Assembly: GCF_024273235.1 (NCBI RefSeq)
Contig: NZ_JANBVH010000010.1
Coordinates: forward strand, 62,001-126,000
Length of the DNA: 64,000 bases
Source of the DNA: Sphingomonas faeni
GTDB taxonomy: Bacteria; Pseudomonadota; Alphaproteobacteria; Sphingomonadales; Sphingomonadaceae
Direction of reading: 5' to 3'
Positions 53,707 to 61,683 of the stretch are shown one piece after another. The first letter of the stretch is position 1, and the number at the start of each line of letters is the position of its first letter. The notes under the pieces are model-generated. The model was given only the letters and a program-made list of their open reading frames with translations. It ran no database searches and was not told where the DNA came from. The position numbers and the translations under genes are program-made.

Positions 53707-55005
53707 ATGGTCCCCCGCTATTCCCGCCCCGACATGGTCGCGATCTGGACGCCCGAAGCGCGCTTCAAGATCTGGTTCGAGATCGAGGCGCACGCCACCG
53801 ACGCGCTCGCTGAACTGGGCGTCGTCCCCAAGGAAGCCGCCGCCGCGATCTGGGAAAAGGGCGCGTTCGAGGTCGACCGGATCGACGAGATCGAGCGCGA
53901 GACCAAGCACGACGTCATCGCCTTCCTGACCAACGTCGCCGAGCATGTCGGGCCCGAGGCGCGCTTCATGCACCAGGGCATGACCTCGTCGGACGTGCTC
54001 GACACCTGTCTCGCGGTGCAACTCGCGAAGGCAAGCGACATCCTGATCGCCGATCTCGACGCGTTGCTGGTGGTGCTCGAACGCCGTGCGCGCGAGCACA
54101 AGATGACGCCGACGATCGGCCGCAGTCACGGCATCCACGCCGAACCCGTGACGTTCGGGCTGAAGCTCGCCCAGGCGCATGCCGAGTTCGCGCGCAACCG
54201 CGCGCGGCTGGTGGCGGCGCGCGAGGACGTCGCGACCTGCGCGATCTCGGGTGCGGTGGGGACGTTTGCGAACATCGATCCGTTCGTCGAGGAGTATGTC
54301 GCGGGCAAGCTCGGCCTGTCGGTCGAACCGGTCTCGACGCAGGTGATCCCGCGCGATCGCCACGCGATGTTCTTCGCGACGCTGGGCGTGATCGCCAGCT
54401 CGATCGAGCGACTCGCGACCGAGATCCGCCATCTGCAGCGCACCGAAGTGCTGGAAGCGGAGGAGTTCTTCTCGCCGGGCCAGAAGGGCTCGTCGGCGAT
54501 GCCGCACAAGCGCAACCCGGTGCTGACCGAGAACCTCACCGGCCTCGCGCGCATGGTCCGTGGGTACGTGACGCCGGCGATGGAAAATGTCGCGCTGTGG
54601 CATGAGCGCGATATCTCGCACTCGTCGGTCGAGCGGTACATCGGGCCCGACGCGACGATCACGCTCGATTTCGCGCTCGCGCGGTTGACCGGGGTAATGG
54701 ACAAGCTGGTCGTCTATCCCGAGCGGATGTTGAAGAATCTCAACAAGATGGGTGGCCTCGTCCATTCGCAGCGCGTGCTGCTGGCGTTGACGCAGGCGGG
54801 GGTGAGCCGCGAGGACGCGTATCGCCTCGTCCAGCGCAACGCCATGAAGGTGTGGGACTCTGATGGCGCGCTGTCGCTGCTCGAACTGCTGAAGGCGGAT
54901 CCGGAAGTGACGCTGTCGGATGCCGAACTGGAGGACAAGTTCGACCTCGGCTATCACCTGAAGCACGTCGACACGATCTTCGCCCGGGTCTTCGGCGCAG
55001 CCTGA
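53707..55005 (+). CDS. purB: Adenylosuccinate lyase
   Basis: Two steps of purine synthesis (SAICAR to AICAR; adenylosuccinate to AMP). 432 aa. Start at 53707 with GAGGAAACCC upstream. Motifs are MHQGMTSSDVLDTCLAVQLA, the His region TIGRSHGIHAEPVTFGLKLA and the fumarase-superfamily signature GSSAMPHKRNPVLTENL. Full family length. Confidence 0.97.
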   Translation: MVPRYSRPDMVAIWTPEARFKIWFEIEAHATDALAELGVVPKEAAAAIWEKGAFEVDRIDEIERETKHDVIAFLTNVAEHVGPEARFMHQGMTSSDVLDTCLAVQLAKASDILIADLDALLVVLERRAREHKMTPTIGRSHGIHAEPVTFGLKLAQAHAEFARNRARLVAAREDVATCAISGAVGTFANIDPFVEEYVAGKLGLSVEPVSTQVIPRDRHAMFFATLGVIASSIERLATEIRHLQRTEVLEAEEFFSPGQKGSSAMPHKRNPVLTENLTGLARMVRGYVTPAMENVALWHERDISHSSVERYIGPDATITLDFALARLTGVMDKLVVYPERMLKNLNKMGGLVHSQRVLLALTQAGVSREDAYRLVQRNAMKVWDSDGALSLLELLKADPEVTLSDAELEDKFDLGYHLKHVDTIFARVFGAA

Positions 55006-55024
55006 GGACGGGGCAAACGTTGCT

Positions 55025-55132
55025 CCCCTCCCTGAAAGGGAGGGGTTGGGGGTGGGTCGGCCCGCTTGAGCCACCCTCGTCAGGAATGTGCGGAAGCCGA
55101 CCCACCCCCCGCCCCTCCCTTTCAGGGAGGGG
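55025..55132. repeat. Family C paired-hairpin repeat
   Basis: Complete copy: left hairpin CCCTCCCTGAAAGGGAGGGG, right half GCCGACCCACCCCCCGCCCC and closing arm with CTTTCAGGGAGGGG. It directly follows purB. The following stretch to 55280 is AT-richer and holds two TTGCGA direct repeats. Confidence 0.88.
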
Positions 55133-55280
55133 AGAGCTTCGTGATCATGACCCCGCACAGCCCAAACCGTCTCAAGATGCACGCAACGCAATTGCGATTG
55201 TATGTTACAAAATTGCGACAGCGCGCAACTATAGCCATATCGCCCTTGCCGGATATTTTTCCGGCATCGGAGACCTACCC

Positions 55281-55367
55281 ATGCGCATGTTCGAAACCGT
55301 GACCAGCACCATGCTGGCGATCGCGGCTCAAGCGCTGGTGGTCGGGGTGGTCGTCACCGCCTTCTGA
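55281..55367 (+). CDS. 28-residue single-helix membrane peptide
   Basis: MRMFETVTSTMLAIAAQALV is followed by VGVVVTAF and a stop. Nearly the whole peptide is one hydrophobic helix. GGAGA lies 8 nt before the ATG, and an AT-richer, promoter-like region lies upstream. It is too short for automatic gene calls. The function is unknown; a small membrane regulator or toxin-like peptide is possible but unsupported. Confidence 0.55.
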   Translation: MRMFETVTSTMLAIAAQALVVGVVVTAF

Positions 55368-55595
55368 TCCATCGGCCCGCCCGCCCCCTACCAAGGGGGC
55401 GCGGCTAGGCCGTCGGAGCAGCGCAAGCTTCGCCAATATATGGTAGCCTGTCCTGCATGTTGGCTCACCGGTCTCGTCAGAATTCTGCCCACCCTGATTA
55501 AATACCGCGATCCCACACTCTTAGGTGTTTGGCATCATTAGTGCAGTGACACAGATATGGCGCAGTTGGGCGTCATCCTCTGTGAAAGGCATTCC

Positions 55596-55859
55596 ATGTT
55601 CCAGATCCACTCGTTCCGCCCCGCCGCTCTGCTGGTAGCAAGCATCGTCGCGCTCGGTGGCGCCTCCGCCCCCGCATTCGCAGCCGGCGACAAGCCGATT
55701 TCCGTCACCATGCCCGCCAGCGTCTTCAAGGACGACACCAGCCGCGTCTGCATGCCGCGCACTATTCTCGGTCGCAAGGTCGACAAGACGCTGCCCGAGA
55801 CGATCTGCGAAACCCGGTCCGAGTGGAGCGCACGCGGCGTCATCATCCGCACCAAGTGA
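55596..55859 (+). CDS. Small exported protein
   Basis: 87 aa from the ATG at 55596, preceded by GAAAGG; an upstream in-frame ATG at 55557 adds 13 unlikely residues. Signal peptide FRPAALLVASIVALGGASAP/AFAA, then KPISVTMPASVFKDDTSRVC, MPRTILGRKVDKTLPETIC and ETRSEWSARG with two Cys. Resembles small sphingomonad exported proteins with a C...C pair and no known function. Confidence 0.68.
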   Translation: MFQIHSFRPAALLVASIVALGGASAPAFAAGDKPISVTMPASVFKDDTSRVCMPRTILGRKVDKTLPETICETRSEWSARGVIIRTK

Positions 55860-55872
55860 CGGGGGATCGATC

Positions 55873-55999
55873 GATCCTCCCCCGCAAGGGGGAGGTGTCG
55901 CCGAAGGTGACGGAGGGGGAGGACACGGAGCCGAGGTTATCGCTTACCTCCCCCTCCGTCTGGCAAGAGCCAGCCACCTCCCCCTGGCGGGGGAGGATT
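55873..55999. repeat. Family B paired-hairpin repeat
   Basis: Left hairpin CCTCCCCC-GCAA-GGGGGAGG (GNRA-type loop if transcribed), right hairpin CCTCCCCCTGGCGGGGGAGG. It lies between the convergent exported-protein and TM2 genes. Confidence 0.88.
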
Positions 56000-56056
56000 C
56001 AGGGCCGCCGCTGACGAGGTTGCTCTCGTCTCTGCTAAAAGCGAGATCAGCGGCGG

Positions 56057-56515
56057 CTACCGCGTCCGCGGATAGCGTGCCGCGAAGTCCTCGTCCGACA
56101 TCATCAGATAGCGGATCATGTCGATCAACGCCCAGGGTGCGCTGATGACCAGTCCCACCACGGTGATGCTCAGCACCAGCATGACGATTCCCGAGCCCGT
56201 CCGCCCGAGATAGAAGCGGTGGATGCCGAGCGTCCCGATCACGAACGCCATCACCGCGGCGACGTATTTGTTGCGATCGTTGGCCGGCGCGGCGATGGGA
56301 ACAGGCGGCACCGCACGGCGCGGGCCCGGCGCGGTCGGCATCGGAAAGACGCTCAGCGCACGGTCGTTGGCGGCTTCGAAATCGACCTCGATGCCGATCG
56401 CGGGTTCGCCGCGATGCGCCCAATCCTCCGGCGCAAACCGATAGCGTTGCCCGTCCTGCCCCGCGACGATCCCTTCGCCGGTGCGAGGATCGACGCCTAA
56501 AACCTGTCCGCGCAT
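56057..56515 (-). CDS. TM2 domain protein
   Basis: 152 aa. A soluble N-terminal part (MRGQVLGVDPRTGEGIVAGQ, YRFAPEDWAHRGEPAIGIEV) resembles a small beta-barrel. The C-terminal TM2 domain has YVAAVMAFVIGTLGIHRFYL and SGIVMLVLSITVVGLVISAP with WALIDMIRYL. The function of TM2 proteins in bacteria is not known. Confidence 0.85.
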   Translation of the reverse strand: MRGQVLGVDPRTGEGIVAGQDGQRYRFAPEDWAHRGEPAIGIEVDFEAANDRALSVFPMPTAPGPRRAVPPVPIAAPANDRNKYVAAVMAFVIGTLGIHRFYLGRTGSGIVMLVLSITVVGLVISAPWALIDMIRYLMMSDEDFAARYPRTR

Positions 56516-56660
56516 GTCATTCCTCGGTGTTCGGTTTTTATTGTGGCGGACGATGCGCTTGAGGCAAGCGCGAACTCGTGCTTCCTGCGATCAAGCCCCC
56601 TCGCCCGAGTGACGGCTAGGGTATTCCCGTTGGTAGTCTTTTCGACCCGAACGGGGAGAT

Positions 56661-56798
56661 CCCAGCTTTCGCTGGGATGACGAAAGGGAATGCAAACGTC
56701 ACCCGCAAAGCCCCGTCACCCCAGCGAAAGCTGGGGTATCCCTGTTGAGTAGCGATGCGACCCGAACGGGGAGATCCCAGCTTTCGCTGGGATGACGA
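56661..56798. repeat. Three family A hairpins (one and a half elements)
   Basis: Hairpins at 56661-56676 (TTTC loop), 56719-56736 (GAAA loop) and 56776-56791 (TTTC loop). The second and third form a complete element; the first is an extra right half with the same ACCCGAACGGGGAGAT flank as the third, so a 115-bp unit was duplicated in part. The gap 56516-56842 holds no gene. Confidence 0.9.
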
Positions 56799-56842
56799 GA
56801 GGGATACGAGCGTATTGCTATCACGCCCGGCCCGCCCCCACA

Positions 56843-57976
56843 TCATTCCCCCGCGAACACGCCCTTCAGCTTGGCGAAGAAGCCTTGGCTCGCCGGGCAT
56901 TCGTCGCCCGTTTCCGTCTCGCGGAACATCTCGAGCAGTTCCTTCTGGCGGTTGCTGAGGCGCGTGGGCGTCTCGACGTCGATCTGGACGACGAGGTCGC
57001 CGAAGCCGCGGCCTTGCAATACCGGCATACCGGCGCCGCGTTGGCGCAGCTGCTTGCCCGACTGGATGCCGGCGGGGATCTTCACCTCGTGCGTGCGACC
57101 GTCGAGGCCGGGGATCGACAGCGACCCGCCGAGCGACGCGACCGTGAAGCTGATCGGCGCGCGTGCGAACAGCGTCGTGCCTTCGCGTTCGAACAGATTG
57201 TGCTTGGTCACGTGCAGGAAAATGTAGAGATCGCCGGACGGCGCACCGCGGGCGCCCGCCTCGCCTTCGCCGGACATGCGGATGCGCGTGCCCTCGTCGA
57301 CGCCGGGAGGGACGTTGATCGACAGCGTCTTGGTCTTCTCGACACGGCCTTCGCCGCGGCAATCGGGGCAGGGATCGGCGATGACTTCGCCCGCGCCGTT
57401 GCAGACCGGGCAGGCGCGCTCGACCACGAAGAAACCCTGTTGCGCACGGACTTTCCCGTGACCGCCGCAATGCTGGCAGGTTTTCGCGCGCGTGCCCACC
57501 TTGGCGCCCGAGCCGTCGCAGGTATTGCAGAGCGCGGAGACGTCGATCGTGATCTCGGTCGTCTTGCCGTGAAAGGCTTCCTCCAGGCTGACTTCCATGT
57601 CGTAGCGCAGGTCCGCGCCGCGCCGCGCCGCAGACCGGCCACCGCCGCGCTGTGCGCCGCCCATGAATTCGCCGAAGACGCTTTCGAAGATGTCGCTGAA
57701 GCCGCCGAAATCCTGCGCGCCGCCGCCGTGACCGCCACCGCCGCCGTTCTGGAACGCGGCGTGGCCGAAGCGGTCATAGGCCGCGCGCTTCTGCGGGTCC
57801 TTGAGGCAATCGTACGCCTCGCTGACCGCCTTGAACTGCGCTTCGGAATCCTTGCAGCCGGCATTCTTGTCCGGGTGATATTTCATCGCGAGCTTGCGGT
57901 AGGACGACTTGATCGTCCCCGCATCCGCGGTCCGCTCGCATTCGAGCAGTTCGTAATAGTCTGTCTGGGTAGCCAT
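56843..57976 (-). CDS. dnaJ: Chaperone protein DnaJ
   Basis: Hsp40 partner of DnaK. 377 aa. J domain with the HPD motif in KYHPDKNAG (about 33-35), Gly-rich region GGGGGHGGGAQDFGG, and four zinc-finger repeats CNTCDGSG, CQHCGGHG, CPVCNGAG, CPDCRGEG. The C-terminal substrate domains follow. Separated from dnaK by a family G repeat, so it may be transcribed from the dnaK promoter with some attenuation. Confidence 0.97.
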   Translation of the reverse strand: MATQTDYYELLECERTADAGTIKSSYRKLAMKYHPDKNAGCKDSEAQFKAVSEAYDCLKDPQKRAAYDRFGHAAFQNGGGGGHGGGAQDFGGFSDIFESVFGEFMGGAQRGGGRSAARRGADLRYDMEVSLEEAFHGKTTEITIDVSALCNTCDGSGAKVGTRAKTCQHCGGHGKVRAQQGFFVVERACPVCNGAGEVIADPCPDCRGEGRVEKTKTLSINVPPGVDEGTRIRMSGEGEAGARGAPSGDLYIFLHVTKHNLFEREGTTLFARAPISFTVASLGGSLSIPGLDGRTHEVKIPAGIQSGKQLRQRGAGMPVLQGRGFGDLVVQIDVETPTRLSNRQKELLEMFRETETGDECPASQGFFAKLKGVFAGE

Positions 57977-57985
57977 AATCTTAAG

Positions 57986-58084
57986 CCCTCTCCCCTCCGG
58001 GGAGAGGGTTGGGAGAGGGGCGCCACACGCGGCCCCTCTCGGTACTGCCCCTCACCCCGACCCTCTCCCCGGAGGGGAGAGGGG
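57986..58084. repeat. Family G paired-hairpin repeat between dnaK and dnaJ
   Basis: Left hairpin CCCTCTCCCC-TCC-GGGGAGAGGG (57986-58008) then TTGGGAGAGGGG; right half CCCCTCACCCCGACCCTCTC and CCCCGGAGGGGAGAGGG (to 58084). Only one copy in the window. Two strong hairpins inside the expected dnaK-dnaJ mRNA could act on termination or mRNA stability. Confidence 0.88.
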
Positions 58085-58092
58085 GCAGGTAG

Positions 58093-60000
58093 TTACGCCT
58101 TCGGGTTGTCGTCGACTTCCGAGAACTCGGCGTCGACGACGTCGTCGTCCTTCTTCGCCGCGTCACCGTCCGCCGACGGCGATGCGTCCGCCTGGGCCTG
58201 CTTCTCGTAGATCGCCTGGCCGAGCTTCATCGCGACCTGGGCGAGCGCGGTGCTCTTCTCGGTCATCGCGTCCGCATCGCCGCCCTCGACCGCCGCCTTG
58301 GTCGCGTCGATCGCGGCCTGGATCTCGGTCTTGAGCGCGTCGCCGACCTTATCGCCGTTATCGGCAAGCTGGCGCTCGGTGGTGTGGATCAGCGACTCGG
58401 CGTTGTTCTTCGCCTCGGCGCCCGCACGACGCTTCTTGTCCTCCTCGGCGAAGGTCTCGGCGTCGCGGACCATCTGCTCGATGTCATTGTCCGAAAGGCC
58501 ACCCGACGCCTGGATGCGGATCTGCTGCTCTTTGCCGGTGCCCTTGTCCTTGGCCGACACGCTGACGAGGCCGTTGGCGTCGATGTCGAACGTGACCTCG
58601 ATCTGCGGCACGCCGCGCGGTGCGGGAGGAATGCCGACGAGATCGAAATTGCCGAGCATCTTGTTGTCGGCCGCCATCTCGCGCTCGCCCTGGAACACGC
58701 GGATCGTCACTGCGCCCTGGTTGTCGTCGGCGGTCGAGTAGGTCTGCGACTTCTTGGTCGGGATCGTCGTGTTGCGATCGATCATCCGGGTGAACACGCC
58801 ACCCAGCGTCTCGATGCCGAGCGACAGCGGCGTCACGTCGAGCAGCAGCACGTCCTTGACGTCGCCCTGCAGCACGCCGGCCTGGATCGCGGCGCCCATC
58901 GCGACGACCTCGTCCGGGTTGACGCCGGTGTGCGGCTCCTTGCCGAAGAACTGCTTCACGACTTCACGCACGCGCGGCATGCGCGTCATGCCGCCGACCA
59001 GCACGACTTCCGAGATGTCCTCGGGCTTCAGGCCGCCGTCGGCGAGCGCCTTGCGGCACGGCTCGAGCGTACGCTTGACCAGGTCCTCGACCATCCGCTC
59101 CAGGTCGGCGCGGGTGATCGACTTCACCAGATGCTTCGGACCATTCTGGTCCGCGGTGATGAAGGGCAGGTTGACCTCGGTCGACTGGGCCGAGCTGAGC
59201 TCGATCTTCGCCTTCTCAGCGGCTTCCTTCAGACGCTGCAGCGCCAGCTTGTCCTTGGCGAGGTCGATGCCCTCGGCCTTCTTGAACTCGTCGGCGAGGT
59301 ACTGGACGATCTTGTTGTCGAAATCCTCACCACCCAGGAAGGTGTCGCCGTTGGTGGCCTTCACCTCGAACACGCCGTCGCCGATCTCGAGCACCGAGAT
59401 ATCGAACGTGCCGCCGCCGAGATCGTAGACCGCGATCGTCTTGCCGTCCTGCTTGTCGAGGCCGTAGGCCAGCGCCGCCGCGGTCGGCTCGTTGATGATG
59501 CGCAACACTTCGAGACCGGCGATCTGGCCGGCGTCCTTGGTCGCCTGGCGCTGCGCGTCGTTGAAGTACGCTGGAACGGTGATGACCGCCTGCGTGACCG
59601 TCTCGCCGAGATACGATTCGGCGGTTTCCTTCATCTTCTGCAGCGTGAACGCCGAGATCTGCGACGGCGAGTAATCCTTGCCACCCGCCGAGACCCAAGC
59701 GTCGCCGTTCGGCCCACGCGAGATCTTGTACGGAACCAGCTCGGTGTCCTTCTTGGTGATCGGATCGTCGAAGCGACGGCCGATCAGGCGCTTCACCGCG
59801 AAGATGGTGTTGTCGCCGTTCGTCACTGCCTGGCGCTTGGCCGGCTGGCCGACCAGTCGCTCGCCATCCTTGGCGAACGCGACGATCGACGGCGTGGTGC
59901 GCGCGCCCTCGGAATTCTCGATGACCTTGGGCTTGCCGCCTTCCATGACGGAAACGCAGCTGTTGGTCGTGCCGAGATCGATACCGATTACTTTAGCCAT
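58093..60000 (-). CDS. dnaK: Chaperone protein DnaK
   Basis: Hsp70. 635 aa. ATPase signatures [40 protein letters not shown] and [20 protein letters not shown]. Substrate domain with [20 protein letters not shown] and lid, C-terminal [18 protein letters not shown] as in other Gram-negative DnaK proteins. Preceded by an RpoH-type promoter and a hairpin in the leader. Divergent from the PCu(A)C gene. Confidence 0.98.
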   Translation of the reverse strand: MAKVIGIDLGTTNSCVSVMEGGKPKVIENSEGARTTPSIVAFAKDGERLVGQPAKRQAVTNGDNTIFAVKRLIGRRFDDPITKKDTELVPYKISRGPNGDAWVSAGGKDYSPSQISAFTLQKMKETAESYLGETVTQAVITVPAYFNDAQRQATKDAGQIAGLEVLRIINEPTAAALAYGLDKQDGKTIAVYDLGGGTFDISVLEIGDGVFEVKATNGDTFLGGEDFDNKIVQYLADEFKKAEGIDLAKDKLALQRLKEAAEKAKIELSSAQSTEVNLPFITADQNGPKHLVKSITRADLERMVEDLVKRTLEPCRKALADGGLKPEDISEVVLVGGMTRMPRVREVVKQFFGKEPHTGVNPDEVVAMGAAIQAGVLQGDVKDVLLLDVTPLSLGIETLGGVFTRMIDRNTTIPTKKSQTYSTADDNQGAVTIRVFQGEREMAADNKMLGNFDLVGIPPAPRGVPQIEVTFDIDANGLVSVSAKDKGTGKEQQIRIQASGGLSDNDIEQMVRDAETFAEEDKKRRAGAEAKNNAESLIHTTERQLADNGDKVGDALKTEIQAAIDATKAAVEGGDADAMTEKSTALAQVAMKLGQAIYEKQAQADASPSADGDAAKKDDDVVDAEFSEVDDNPKA

Positions 60001-60042
60001 GAGTTCTGATTAGCCCCTCACTTGAAACGAAAATACGAAACC

Positions 60043-60070
60043 GGTTCCACCCCGTTACGGCAGTGGAACC
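60043..60070 (-). other. Leader hairpin of dnaK mRNA
   Basis: Perfect 8-bp stem GGTTCCAC / GTGGAACC around a 12-nt loop, between the RpoH promoter and the dnaK ATG (about 43 bp before it). It could stabilise the mRNA or respond to temperature; it is not a CIRCE element. Confidence 0.55.
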
Positions 60071-60086
60071 TTTCTGATGATGGGCG

Positions 60087-60116
60087 CGATATAGGTGGCC
60101 TCGCGCTTGCCGCAAG
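60087..60116 (-). promoter_or_regulatory. RpoH (sigma-32) type promoter of dnaK
   Basis: On the minus strand CTTG (60116-60113), 17 nt, then CCTATATCG (60095-60087). This matches the alphaproteobacterial consensus CTTG-N17-CYTATNTNNG at every fixed position. The ATG is about 87 bp downstream. Confidence 0.82.
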
Positions 60117-60168
60117 ATTGTACCGGTCATAGGATGCGCAAGTGGTCTGGCCCGGAGAAAAGTAACCT

Positions 60169-60606
60169 ATGCGTATCGTTTTCGGACTGGGTGTTGCCGC
60201 GATGGCACTCGCGTCGTGCTCGCAGCCCAAGGAGTTGTCGGTCGACGGCGCCTATATCCGGCTGGGCGCGGTGACCGGACGCCCTGCGGCGGCGTATTTC
60301 ACGGTGCACGGCGGGCCGACCCCGGCGACGCTGATCTCGGTCACCACCGACGTCGCGATCAAGGCCGAGATGCACGAGACGATGGCCAAGAACGGCGTCA
60401 CCTCGATGGCGCCATTCACGCGCCTGGAGATTCCGGCGAACACCGACGTCGCCTTCGCGCCGGGCGGGCGGCACGTGATGCTGTTCAACATGAACCCCGG
60501 GATCAAGCCGGGCGCGCGGGCGATGCTGACCTTCGCGTTCGCCGACGGGACGCGGATCCTGTACAACGCAAACGTCGTGGCTGCGGGGACCGCGGCCGAG
60601 AAGTGA
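60169..60606 (+). CDS. PCu(A)C-type periplasmic copper chaperone
   Basis: 145 aa. N-terminal lipoprotein-type signal (GVAAMALASCSQ, probable lipid Cys17), then the DUF461/PCuAC fold. Copper ligands follow the consensus exactly: His69, Met80 (10 residues later), His102 (21 later) and Met104, in EMHETMAKNGVTSM and GGRHVMLFNM. These proteins deliver Cu(I) to the Cu-A or Cu-B centre of cytochrome oxidase. Coupled to the next gene by a stop/start overlap. Confidence 0.9.
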   Translation: MRIVFGLGVAAMALASCSQPKELSVDGAYIRLGAVTGRPAAAYFTVHGGPTPATLISVTTDVAIKAEMHETMAKNGVTSMAPFTRLEIPANTDVAFAPGGRHVMLFNMNPGIKPGARAMLTFAFADGTRILYNANVVAAGTAAEK

Positions 60607-61082
60607 CCCGTAAAGACGCGAGGCGCGCGTTGACCGAAGGGGAGACGGCGTTGGCGGCGTCGGTGTTCGGAAGCGCGATCGACTATTCCCGGGTCAGCCT
60701 GACGCGGCGCAAATGGGCGTTCTTCCAGCCGCGCGACACGGTGATGGCCCCGCGCGGCTGCATCCACTTCCACCCCAAGGGCGACCTGTGGTGCGACGAT
60801 TTCGCGCACGCGCATTTGACGCTGCAAGGGCTGTTCATCCACGAGATGACGCACATCTGGCAGCACCAGCGCGGCGTGTTCCTGCCCTTGGCGCGGCATC
60901 CCTGGTGCCGGTACGACTATGCGTTCCGGCCGGGGGTGGCGCTGCATCGCTACGGGATCGAGCAGCAGGGCGAGATCGTGCGGCATGCGTTCCTGCTGCG
61001 CGCGGGGGCGAAGGTGGCAGGCGCACCGCCGCTCGAGCAGTATGAGACGGTGCTACCGTTTACGCCCCAGGTGGTGGTCTGA
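60603..61082 (+). CDS. Vgr-related protein with HExxH motif
   Basis: 159 aa with a GTG start at 60603 overlapping the previous stop (GTGA). The motif is IHEMTHIWQHQRGVF (His80, Glu81, His84), a zinc-peptidase-like HExxH with a further His88. YSRVSLTRRKWAFFQPRDTV and GCIHFHPKGDLWCDDF precede it. Such proteins are named vgr-related because of similarity to domains attached to VgrG, but no T6SS gene is nearby. No signal peptide is visible. Confidence 0.72.
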   Translation: MTRKDARRALTEGETALAASVFGSAIDYSRVSLTRRKWAFFQPRDTVMAPRGCIHFHPKGDLWCDDFAHAHLTLQGLFIHEMTHIWQHQRGVFLPLARHPWCRYDYAFRPGVALHRYGIEQQGEIVRHAFLLRAGAKVAGAPPLEQYETVLPFTPQVVV

Positions 61083-61091
61083 AATTCATCG

Positions 61092-61203
61092 ATCCTCCCC
61101 TGCAAGGGGAGGTGGCGCGAAGCGACGGAGGGGTATCGCCCTATCGAGAGCGCATCACCCCTCCGTCAGCGCTCCGCGCTGCCACCTCCCCTTGCAGGGG
61201 AGG
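61092..61203. repeat. Family B paired-hairpin repeat
   Basis: Left hairpin region CCTCCCCTGCAAGGGGAGG, right hairpin CCTCCCCTTGCAGGGGAGG. It closely resembles the copy at 12340 in its short spacer. Adjacent to the family A copy at 61248. Confidence 0.88.
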
Positions 61204-61247
61204 AAAAAAGGTCGCGCCCCCGTGATTGCTTCCGTCCCCGCCCCACC

Positions 61248-61329
61248 GTCATCCCAGCGAAAGCTGGGATCTCAAGCGGCAGGCGCGCGCGCTGTCACGG
61301 GGAGATCCCAGCTTTCGCTGGGATGACGA
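61248..61329. repeat. Family A paired-hairpin repeat
   Basis: Left hairpin CCCAGC-GAAA-GCTGGG at 61253-61268, right hairpin CCCAGC-TTTC-GCTGGG at 61307-61322. It abuts the stop of the small protein gene at 61337. Confidence 0.9.
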
Positions 61330-61336
61330 GTATTGG

Positions 61337-61576
61337 TCAGAGCCAGCTACGACCATCCGCTCCGCCACACCCATAAGGCGGCAACTGCCCTGGGAACCGC
61401 GCCTGCATCTTGTGGCAACCCCACGCCCGCATCGGCCCCGGCGCATAGCCGTTCAGCGCGATGCCGACCTCGTCATAAGGGCTCGCCCCTTGCGCGACGT
61501 ACATGTACCAACGCCCGCCGAACATCACCGCCGCCGCGATGAGCACCACGCAAACGACCTGTACGATTTTCTGCAT
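61337..61576 (-). CDS. Small single-anchor protein
   Basis: 79 aa from the ATG at 61576, preceded by AAAGGGGG. An N-terminal helix (MQKIVQVVCVVLIAAAVMFG) acts as anchor or signal; the rest is GGRWYMYVAQGASPYDEVGI, PGPMRAWGCHKMQARFPGQL, PPYGCGGADGRSWL, with two Cys. Not recognised; conserved-looking Trp/Tyr/Cys pattern and a good ribosome site support a real gene. Confidence 0.6.
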   Translation of the reverse strand: MQKIVQVVCVVLIAAAVMFGGRWYMYVAQGASPYDEVGIALNGYAPGPMRAWGCHKMQARFPGQLPPYGCGGADGRSWL

Positions 61577-61683
61577 TGAAGCCCCCTTTGGTAAAGAAGG
61601 GCGCCCCGTTGCAGACAACATGGATCAATTTCAACCACCGATCTGGTAGATCGCGCTCCACCCGATCGGCAGAAATCCGCGGC

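Noticed and set aside
58384..60009. 541-codon open frame opposite dnaK
   Set aside because: Antisense shadow of dnaK; no family features.
60001..60168. CIRCE element before dnaK
   Set aside because: The only inverted repeat (GGTTCCAC/GTGGAACC) has no match to TTAGCACTC-N9-GAGTGCTAA.
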